Below, one piece after another: positions 42,662 to 50,240 of a DNA stretch of 64,000 nt. Where the stretch lies: positions 1,318,186 to 1,382,185 of the forward strand of contig JAKSZT010054565.1 of the NCBI GenBank assembly GCA_026826555.1. The letters run 5' to 3'. Made by a program: the position numbers and the translations under genes. Below the pieces are notes generated by a model, which was not told where the DNA came from, did not search any database, and saw only the letters and a program-made list of their open reading frames with translations. How positions within the stretch are numbered: the stretch's first letter is position 1; the number at the start of each line of letters is the position of its first letter. Origin of the DNA: Tolypeutes matacus. Its lineage: Eukaryota; Chordata; Mammalia; Cingulata; Chlamyphoridae.

Positions 42662-44079
42662 TGCAGTTCTTTCAGAGTATAACGTACTTCCTCATGGATC
42701 ACACTTTGTATTTCACCTTTGGGGGCTTGTTGTGATTTTAATCTAGTAATGGGTCTCGAAGACAAGAGGGGTGGGGGGTCTGGGTAAGGAGAAGGATTAG
42801 AGATGTCTTGCAGGCTACTGACCTGAGGGCATTCCTTTGCATTTTCTTCTGGTGAGACAGGATTATTCTCTTCAGGCAGGGGTTGGAAGACAGATTCCTC
42901 AGGGCAGACTGGAAGTTGGACCATGCATGCTGGAGATTGGTTGGTACCTGCCTCGTGGCTGGGAGGAGGTACAGACTCTCTGGGGCAAGGTGGAGGCTGG
43001 GCAGTGCATGCTGGAGTTAGGCTGGTACCTGCCTCAGGGCTGGGAGGAGGTCCAGACTCCCTGGGGCAGGCCAGAGGCTGGGCAGTACAGGCTTCCATTT
43101 GGCTTGTACCCACCTCAGGGCTGGAAGGAAGTCCAGACTCCCTGGGGCAGGTTGGAGGCTGGATGATACAAGGTTGAGAAGGTGTGGTCTCCACAGGGCA
43201 GGCCATCACAGGTTTATCTGGTAAAGTCTCAGCAGAATTTAGGGTTCCAATGTCCCCACCAATATTATCATCATCCCATATGTCTCCGTCCCAATCCTCG
43301 GGGTTCCACTCCTTTCCAATCAATGCCCTCACTTTAATTGCAGAAACCTTGCGAGGTTGAGATTTTAGTTTCCTCTGTAATTCTGCTACTTGTACAATGA
43401 GAGACTGCATTTGATTCTCAGATATCTCAAGTCTGTGGCTACAGGAGACAAGATTTTCTTTCAAGGCACACGTAGAAACTTTCATATCATTCACGCGGCA
43501 TTTAAGTTTCAAAATTGAAGACTTTAGCTCATCCCTTACTTTTGTAACTATATCCAGAGTATCTAGGAGGAGCCAGCCAACATCATTATATTTTTTTACT
43601 CCACAAAATTCTGTTAAAGTGTTGAAAACACTCTCACCCAGATCCTTGTTTCTTATAAGCGTGGAAGTAGGGGAATCCAATGATGCTATTTTGCGTATCT
43701 CTATTGCCAGCTCACGCCATGGACTGTTAGCAACCTCATTATTGGAAAGGGAGTCATTAGTACCCCCGAGTCCAATTAGAGTGGAGAGCCACCTCAGACA
43801 TCCCATGTTAAAGACTCTGTTCCTCAAGAACCACTCCCGGCACCAGCTACTAGATGGTTCGATTAGTCTTTCGCCCCTATACCCAGGTCGGACGACCGAT
43901 TTGCACGTCAGGACCGCTACGGACCTCCACCAGAGTTTCCTCTGGCTTCGCCCTGCCCAGGCATAGTTCACCATCTTTTGGGTCCTAACACGTGCGCTCG
44001 TGCTCCACCTCCCCGGCGCGGCGGACGAGACGGGCCGGTGGTGCGCCCTCGGCGGACTGGAGAGGCCTTGGGATCCCAC
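42649..44079 (-). CDS. 476-codon chimeric open frame: 28S-derived start plus ERV-L-like Gag
   Basis: The longest frame in the window, open from the ATG at 44079 to a TAA at 42649. Residues 1-79 are translated 28S rRNA and have no protein meaning. Residues 80-91 come from the primer site and leader. Gag proper most likely starts at residue 92 (ATG at 43806), reading MGC, a classic N-myristoylation start. Then: a helical, coiled-coil-like region (about residues 170-240), RALIGKEWNPEDWDGDIWDD (251-270), a proline-rich segment with 27-residue repeats (304-403), PYPDPPPLL (431-439), and the beginning of a capsid-like domain cut off after YTLKEL (467-472). The last four codons are host L1 DNA. Expression is unknown; the frame may simply be young. 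I infer ERV-L because of the Leu-type primer site and the LTR. Confidence 0.6.
   Translation of the reverse strand: MGSQGLSSPPRAHHRPVSSAAPGRWSTSARVRTQKMVNYAWAGRSQRKLWWRSVAVLTCKSVVRPGYRGERLIEPSSSWCREWFLRNRVFNMGCLRWLSTLIGLGGTNDSLSNNEVANSPWRELAIEIRKIASLDSPTSTLIRNKDLGESVFNTLTEFCGVKKYNDVGWLLLDTLDIVTKVRDELKSSILKLKCRVNDMKVSTCALKENLVSCSHRLEISENQMQSLIVQVAELQRKLKSQPRKVSAIKVRALIGKEWNPEDWDGDIWDDDNIGGDIGTLNSAETLPDKPVMACPVETTPSQPCIIQPPTCPRESGLPSSPEVGTSQMEACTAQPLACPRESGPPPSPEAGTSLTPACTAQPPPCPRESVPPPSHEAGTNQSPACMVQLPVCPEESVFQPLPEENNPVSPEENAKECPQVSSLQDISNPSPYPDPPPLLSSRPITRLKSQQAPKGEIQSVIHEEVRYTLKELQGAR
42871..43170 (-). repeat. 81-bp tandem repeat in the Gag proline-rich region
   Basis: Three full units of 27 codons and one partial unit (residues 304-330, 331-357, 358-384, 385-403). 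Each carries CPRES or a variant (CPEES), a PP/SP cluster, and EAGT or EVGT. Units keep the frame and differ from each other at several residues, so the expansion is not very recent. Confidence 0.85.
43828..43845 (-). promoter_or_regulatory. Primer binding site, tRNA-Leu-like
   Basis: Minus-strand TGGTGCCGGGAGTGG, 13 of 15 matches by eye to the complement of the 3' end of tRNA-Leu(CAG) (TGGTGTCAGGAGTGG, from memory). It lies 21 bases before the Gag MGC start. Its first four bases TGGT are shared with the end of the 28S segment. Confidence 0.65.
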
Positions 44080-44175
44080 CTCGGCCGGCGAGCGGCGCCG
44101 GCCTTCACCTTCATTGTGCCACAGCGGCTTTTGTGCGAGCCCCTGACTCGTGCACGTGTTAGACTCCTTGGTCCG
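43842..44175 (-). pseudogene. 28S rRNA fragment (domain II), embedded in the ERV insertion
   Basis: About 334 bases of 28S rRNA, sense on the minus strand, from GGACCAAGGAGTCTAACACG to CATCTAGTAGCTGGT, including GATGGTGAACTATGCCTGG and GGTATAGGGGCGAAAGAC. The right end stops abruptly after CGGACC (44175). Compared with the mammalian 28S I remember, most differences are C-to-T or G-to-A at CpG (for example ACCCAAAAGATGG for ACCCGAAAGATGG). It is not a functional rRNA gene: it is a fragment in a retroviral context. Confidence 0.93.
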
Positions 44176-44465
44176 AAAGACACAAAATGAATTTCTTTGT
44201 TTTCTTCCCCAATCTTTCCCCCTGTCATGAAAAGTTGTATTAATCCCACATCATAATATTTAAGGATGTCGAGTTTAAGAGTGACTATCATCCAAGGACT
44301 TGTACCCTGTTCTGTAGGGAATTAATGCGTTTCCGGTTGTACGCAGGGGAGTTGAACATTGTTAGGCGGAAATATATATGTATATTTGTCTGTTATTGTT
44401 TTTACGTAGAGACTAAGTATGGTTTAGAGTAATGTGTATGATTGCCGAGTTGACAAGGGGTGGAC
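44176..44465 (+). mobile_element. Presumed retroviral 3' internal segment with polypurine tract
   Basis: Lies directly before the plus-strand LTR and ends ACAAGGGGTGGAC, a purine-rich stretch in the place of a polypurine tract. No coding frame. I take it as the 3' internal end of the same ERV because of its position; no motif proves it. Confidence 0.5.
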
Positions 44466-44917
44466 TGTGATGGTTAGGCTAATGTGTCAACTCGGCCAGG
44501 TAGTTGTGTCCAGGTGTTTGTTCCAGCAAGCACTGGGCTAATTGTAATACGGGAGCATTTGTGGACTTCGATCACCAGTGAGTTTACTGCGTGGATGGCT
44601 GATTATATCTGCATCAATCAGGGAGATTGCATTATCGATGGGTGGTGCTTTTATCCAATCAGTTGAATGACTTAAGAGTGGAGGTGATTTCAACATTCAG
44701 AGAGAATTTCCCAGCTCGTCGTTGGACAGGCAACTTCTCTCAGAGACTCATCAACGACCTTTCATCGGGCTTTCATCGGAGCCCCTGGTTTGCAGCTTAC
44801 CTGAGGAACCTGGACTTGTGAGTCCCCACGGTCGCGTGAGAGACTCTTTTAGAGTTCCATATTATTCACAGATATCTCCTGCTGATTTTGTTTCCCGGGA
44901 GAACCCTGACTAATACA
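44466..44917 (+). mobile_element. ERV-L (MLT2-like) LTR, plus strand
   Basis: TGTGATGGTTAGGCTAATGT at the start and GAGAACCCTGACTAATACA at the end, with ATCCAATCAGTTGAATGAC inside. These match the block order of MLT2/HERV-L-type LTRs. Length 452 bp. It is the only LTR of the insertion. Confidence 0.8.
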
Positions 44918-45412
44918 CCCCTCTCTCTGAATTCTTAATTTGTGGTGTTCGTATTAGATGTATGTTGGGCCTTATCATTCTATTTTTCATGTATACTAAT
45001 CACTTTTCCATACTTTCCATGTCTTTGTCTCTGTTTCTGATATTCTGGGTAATTTTTTTTATGTTTTCCAGTTTGTTTATTCTCTCTCTAGCTTTGTCTA
45101 TCTATTTAATCCAATCATCAATTTTTAAATTTTAATGACTATATTTATAGTCATTTCTAGAAGTTTCCTAAAAGTCTACCTTTTAAAAAAAATAGGTCTC
45201 TTTTAAAAAGTTTTTAAAAACGTTAATTTTATAGGGTCTTTTAAAATACCTTAACATCTCTACTTCTTGGTCTATTTACTTCCCCTTTTGGAGACTTGCA
45301 TTCTTTATCTTTTTTATAAAGATTTATTTATTTTATCCCCCACCCCACCCCCGTTGTTGGCTTAAAATGCCCTATTGAGGCTTGTTGTAAAACTTTTAGG
45401 GTGAGTCTAGAG

Positions 45413-45609
45413 CCGGGGTTCTTAACCTTTTTTGTTCCACAGACCCTTTTGCCAGTCAGATGAAAACCACGGACCCTTTGCTAAGTCCACACTTTACTGT
45501 GTATTATTTAATAAATGTATCACACCCACACCAGCATATCTCCACAAGAATAATATTTTTTTTTTTGAATTTCAATTCAAGCTCACGGACCCCTTGTTAA
45601 GAACCCCTG
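45413..45609. mobile_element. Short hAT-type non-autonomous DNA transposon, second copy
   Basis: Inverted ends CCGGGGTTCTTAACC and GGTTAAG... (here GTTAAGAACCCCTG). Perfect 8-bp duplication GTCTAGAG at 45405-45412 and 45610-45617. Same family as 8040-8232, inserted in the opposite orientation. Confidence 0.9.
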
Positions 45610-45762
45610 GTCTAGAGTTACTTTTATTTTAGGGCTTATTTAGCCCGGTTACTACAAAGCATTTCTGGTGTTTCTGCTCCATCCGCAGAGTGTTCAACAA
45701 GGTCACTCGCCTCTGGTTTATTGGTATTTAAACATCTTCCAATGCTGTGAATCCCTGTTATT

Positions 45763-45765
45763 TAC

Positions 45766-45804
<39 letters not shown>

Positions 45805-45823
45805 TTTTATTTATTTATTTTAA
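45763..45823. repeat. TTTA tetranucleotide microsatellite
   Basis: About 60 bp of nearly perfect TTTA repeats. Confidence 0.95.
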
Positions 45824-46400
45824 CTTGTATCTCCCTGGTTGCTTTCCTTTCTCAAGAAAATTTTCTTTTCTCTGCTTTATGATATCCAACCCTTTCCCTG
45901 CATGACTTGGAATTTAGCCAAAGTCCCCAGGGACAGATACTCTGTTAATTTTTTTGAGAGGGTTTATTTATTTTTTTGTGATTCAGCTTGAATAGTTTCT
46001 ACTACCTTGCCTTTAAGTTTACTTATTCATTCTTCTGCAGTCTTTATCTGCTCTTGAGTCTGCTTGGTGAATTTCTCTATTCAGATATTGTATTTTTAAT
46101 TTCTGGGTGTTCCATTTGGTTCCTCCTTAAATTTTCTATTTTTAAAAATAGTTTCTATTTTTACTTTCATTGTGTTGAAGTTTTCCTTTAAATCTTTGAA
46201 CATATTTATAATACTGTTTTAAAGTCTTTGCTTATTTGGCCCTCTCTATAATTTGTGGGTCTGCTTCTATTGACTGACTTTTCCCTTGGTTGTTGCTCAC
46301 ATTTTTCTGTTTCTTGCATTTCTGGTAATCTTTTATTGCTGGGTGATGTAAATGTTTTCCTTTAATTCTGTGTTGAAGTTATCTGTGACTTAAAATGTCT

Positions 46401-47248
46401 GGAGCTCTTTCTCTGCACAGCTCCCTCTTCTCTGGTATTCTGCTCCACAAATTCCAGCTACTTCACCCTTTCAGAACTCTGATATCTTTCTTTACAGCTC
46501 ACTGAGGCTGTTAGACTCTTTTTGGGATCCCTCTACCTTGCCATTCTCCAGACAGAAATTAGGGTAATTGTAAGGCTTACATTGCCTGTTTCCCTTTTCT
46601 CAGGGATCACTGTGTTGTTACCTATTGTTCAATGTCTGAAAACAGTTGGTTTATACATTTTGCCCAATTTTCTAATTGTTTACAGTAGGAGGACAGGTCT
46701 AATATCAATTACTTTATTATGTCTGGGCCTGAAAGACCCATATTGCCTCTTTTTTTTAAATTGTAAAAAAAAAAAATATGATCTAAGAATTTGGTACTTT
46801 AATCTGATAGGAAATTTTTATTGTTTAATCAGTATTTCTTAGAAAGGTTTCCTTTTATGCATAGGTAGAAGCTGTATTAAAACTAGTAAACTATTCAGTG
46901 TAATAGAAATTGTCATCTTTTTTTGTATATATCTGTTTATTTAAATGTGTGAGTCTTTTGGATATATGCCTATGTGTTACATGCATGCAGATGTGTAAAA
47001 ATCTCTATGTATTTGAAATATACACACATATACATAAAGCCCATTGGTGAGAGTTATAAATTTTCAAGAATCTGAAAGGCCACCTTATATTAAATTCTTG
47101 GCAGCCATGATGAAAGGCTATTAGACATTCAAATGTAGATAACAAATAAGCAAGGGAATATCATGTGATATAAATTTGGTAATTGCATATTCCATATTCC
47201 TTCTCTATTTTTCTATAGGATAGCTTTTCTTATTTATTTGTAGGACCT
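46401..47248. other. Mostly unassigned, possibly L1 5' sequence
   Basis: 46400-46740 may be antisense 5' UTR of an old L1. The rest is unassigned AT-rich DNA. Confidence 0.35.
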
Positions 47249-47362
47249 TGTAACAGTTTGATATTATTTATGAATTCCAAAAATAGATATTGGATTATAT
47301 TTGTGAACTGGTCTGTTCCTCTGGGCATATTAGATTATATTGGATTCAGAAGTTTCACTTTT

Positions 47363-47856
47363 TTTTTTTTTTTAAAGATTTATTTTTTTTATTTATTTCT
47401 TCCCCTCCCCCCTTGTTTTGCATTTGCTGTCTGTTTTCTGTGTCTGCTTGTCTTCTCTTTAGCAGCATTGGGAACTGATACTGGGACCTTCCGGAGTGGG
47501 AGAAAGGCACTCAATCTCTTGCGCCACCTCGGATCCCTGGTCTGCTGCATCTCTTATTATTTCTCCTCTGTGTCTCTTTTTGTTGTGTTGTCTTGCTACA
47601 CCAGTTCTCTGCACAGGTGGGCCAGCACTCCTGCATGGGCCAGCACTCCATGCGGGCCAGCACTTTTGCACAGGCCAGCACTCCTGCATAGGCCAGCACT
47701 CCATGTGGGTCAGCACTCCGTGTGGCCCAGCTCTCCACTTGGGTCAGCTCGCCATGTGGGCCAGCTTGCCTTTCACCAGGAGGCCCCAGGAATCGTACCC
47801 TGGACGTCCTATATGGTAGACTGGAGCCCAATCACTTGAGCCACATCCGTTTCCCC
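47363..47856 (-). mobile_element. Dimeric SINE with expanded internal repeat array
   Basis: Same composite type as 15561-16010: two tRNA-like heads on the minus strand separated by a tandem array (47619-47771 plus strand), with the tail at the left. Perfect 15-bp target-site duplication AGAAGTTTCACTTTT at 47348-47362 and 47857-47871. Confidence 0.93.
47619..47771. repeat. Tandem array of about nine 16-19-bp units in the dimeric SINE
   Basis: Units built on GGGCCAGCACTCCTGCAT with variants. About two units more than at 15815-15930. Confidence 0.8.
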
Positions 47857-48547
47857 AGAAGTTTCACTTTTACTTGATTAAATTATGATTAAGGCTTTGA
47901 TTGGGCCACACCAGTAGGACCCGGAGTGCCTGCCACCAAGGGGGCAGGGACTCACAGAGAAATCTACGTGGCAGAGGAGTTGGAGTTTTGGATGCTGGAA
48001 TCCTGGGAAGTAAATACACAGGGAAGCGGATAATGTGAGGAACAAGAGAAGGCTTCAGTAGACACAGCAGAGAAAAAAAAGAAACAAGCCTTTCACCTGA
48101 TAGTTTACAGCTGAACTGTGGAGAGAGCAGAGCAGCTAAGCCTGGAGAGAAATGAGCCCTGGGAGAGAGATGAGACTTATCCCAGCCTACAGCTGTTACT
48201 GGAAGAAGCTGGGACCGTGGAGCCTTAAGAGGAAGTGGAAGGCTCAACCCTTGTGGAGACCAGCAGCCATCTTCCTCCAACACATGGCAACAGACTGGTG
48301 AGGGAAGCAACTTATACTTTGTGGCCTGCTAACTGTAAGTTTCTATGCCAAATAAATACCCTTTATAAAACCCAACAGATTTCTGGTACTTTGCCTCACA
48401 TCCCTTTGGCTGACTAATACAGACCTCATTATAAATTCTGGATATTAACTTTTTTGTTATGTATAAGTACAGAGAATTAGCTCATTTTATTTGTGCCCCA
48501 ACTTGGATAACCACTTTGCACAAATGTGCTTTGCACTAGTGATTAAT

Positions 48548-48790
48548 ATAGCAGGCAGTTAAGAGCATGACTTCTGAAGTCAGAATCCCTGGGTTTTAAT
48601 GCCACTAGTTATATGATCCTGGGAAAATTATTAACCTCTGTGTGTGAAATTTCCTTATCTGTAAAATGGCAGTATACCTACCTTATGGAGTTTGGGGATG
48701 ATTAAATGTGGTAATTTTGGCAAAGTACTTGTTAGTGTCTGATACTTATTAAATTGTTAATAAATGTGTGCTATTTTTATTATTATTGTT
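48548..48790 (+). mobile_element. MIR-type SINE relic
   Basis: TTAAGAGCATGACTTCTGAA, CCTGGGTTTTAATGCCA, ATCCTGGGAAAATTATTAACC, TTATCTGTAAAATGGCAGTA: the MIR blocks in order over about 240 bp. Confidence 0.85.
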
Positions 48791-48839
48791 ATAATTTCTC
48801 TCAAGTAGTTATGCCAAAAAGTTCTTTGGTCAAAGGTGA

Positions 48840-49485
48840 TGATGATTTTTTTTTTTTTTTTTTGAGATATCTGTTTTTTTTGAAATGTTTGTTTTTTTAG
48901 TTTTTAAGATTTAGATTACATAAATGTTACATCAAAAATATAGAAGATTCCCATATGCCCCACCCTCTCCCCCTCCCATACTTTCCCACGTTAATAACAT
49001 CTTTCATTAATGTGGTGCATTTGTTACAATTGATGAACACATATTGAAGCATTGCTACTAACCATGGAATATAGTTTACATTATAGTTTTCTCTCTGCCC
49101 CACACCGTTTTATGGGTTTTGACAAAGTGTATAGTGGCCTGTATCCATCATTGCAATGTCATGCAGGACAATTCCAATGTCCTGAAGATGCCCCCATGTT
49201 ATACCTATTCTTCCCTCTCCCTCCCTTCAAAACTTCTGGTGGCCACTGTCTTTATGTCAACGATAAAATTTCTTCCATTGCTAGAATAATAACAAGTCTA
49301 TAATAGGATAATGTCTACTTTAATCCATTGTTCATTCCCCAGTCTTGAGGATTTTGAGATGGTGATGTCCATTCTTTCTGATTGAGAGGGCCCTTAGATC
49401 CCGTGGGGCAGATGGATGGAACTCTCTTGCTTGCAGTTGCAGACACTCCTGTTCCTTGGGATGGGCATTGTCCATCTAGATGATT
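48840..49485 (-). mobile_element. A-tailed non-coding retroelement, copy D, minus strand
   Basis: T runs at 48847-48863 and 48890-48898, then the reverse of copies B and C: CCATATGCCCCACC, ATAACATCTTTCATTAATG, TTGTTACAATTGATGAACAC, CAGATGGATGGAACTC, TTGCAGACACTCC. Truncated at its 5' end near 49485. Confidence 0.65.
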
Positions 49486-50240
49486 ATTTTATTAATTTCA
49501 ATAAACATTTCAATAAATGTTTAAACATTTAAGAAGTTATAATTAATGTATAGCATACAGGAACAATTTGCTTACAAAATAGCTCTTTAAAAAATAGTGA
49601 AATTTAGGTAAATGTTTTTTTCTAATAAGCATTACAATACCTATACATTTCATGTGTCAAATCAGACAAAATTTTAAATCATAGCTATTTGAGTTTATTT
49701 ATATCCAAATTGAGAATTAGATACTATAAACTCTATGTGGGAGAACATAAACATTGTTTCCCTGCTTTTAAAATAACCTCTTTCAGAGATTGTTTTTAGC
49801 TCAGTGGATTGCACAGTGCACCTTATGTTTATCCTTTTGAATTTTCCTGAGCCAGGATGTTAAATCTGCACATAATTCCTGTGCATGTAACAACCAGACC
49901 CCACCCTCCCAAATCACTTTCTGTGAAGCACTTTTAAGCAGGCATAAGATGATCAATATATAGACAGTTATGACCTGCTTCTCTGTTGTTGCTGTTTGCT
50001 TTTTTGTAAAAATTGGTTTACATTTTTAATTTCCAAAATATATAGAATTTACAGTATCACTTCTATTTTTATCCTTCCTATTAAAATTAATAGAAAAAAC
50101 GTTATTTTTCAGGAACTTCTCCCAACAGAAACTTTTAAAAAATACTATTTAATAAAAAGAGACGTTATGGGATTTTTCCTCTGGACTAAGGAAAATGTTC
50201 AAAAGTTTCCTGAGGCAATGACTGCAGAACTCTGTGATGA
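49486..50240. other. Unassigned sequence
   Basis: No recognised gene or element. The 86-codon frame 49996-50256 has no family resemblance. Confidence 0.35.

Larger units (their letters stand above)
42662..44917. mobile_element. Rearranged ERV-L-like insertion containing 28S rRNA sequence
   Basis: A single integration unit: it starts TG (42662), ends CA (44917) and is flanked by a perfect 5-bp duplication CCCCT (42657-42661 and 44918-44922). Contents, left to right: gag on the minus strand (42662-43806), leader and primer binding site (43807-43845), 28S rRNA on the minus strand (43842-44175), a retroviral 3' segment on the plus strand (44176-44465), and one LTR on the plus strand (44466-44917). 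Gag and LTR therefore point in opposite directions and the left end has no LTR. TG/CA ends with a 5-bp duplication indicate integrase, not L1. There is no poly(A) tail. Confidence 0.82.
44918..46400 (-). mobile_element. Old minus-strand L1 (right part of the ERV target)
   Basis: Resumes the L1 interrupted at 42661. Further right it has antisense L1M-like text: TTCAGCTTGAATAGTTTCTA (45985), CTGGGTGTTCCATTTGGTTC (46103), GGTCTGCTTCTATTGACTGA (46258). A SINE tail remnant lies at 45308-45356 (AAAGATTTATTTATTTTATCCCCC) and a hAT element at 45413. Confidence 0.55.
47249..48421 (+). mobile_element. Solo LTR, ERV-L-like, plus strand, carrying a dimeric SINE
   Basis: Starts TGTAACAGTTTGATATTATT and ends GGCTGACTAATACA, with a perfect 5-bp duplication GACCT at 47244-47248 and 48422-48426. 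AATAAA lies near 48351. Without the SINE it is about 660 bp. The cleanest copy of the LTR family seen also at 24140, 29013 and 36075. Frames such as 47258-47839 and 47870-48310 belong to it and are not genes. Confidence 0.92.

Noticed and set aside
42837..43177. Plus-strand frames of 109 and 84 codons rich in Trp and Gly
   Set aside because: They are the antisense of the 81-bp repeats in the gag-like frame; their repetitive look is inherited from that repeat.
43842..44175. A functional 28S rRNA gene
   Set aside because: Only about 330 bases of domain II, CpG-decayed, with no rDNA unit around it and retroviral sequence on both sides.
45763..45823. CRISPR-like repeat
   Set aside because: A simple TTTA microsatellite without spacers; the genome is eukaryotic.
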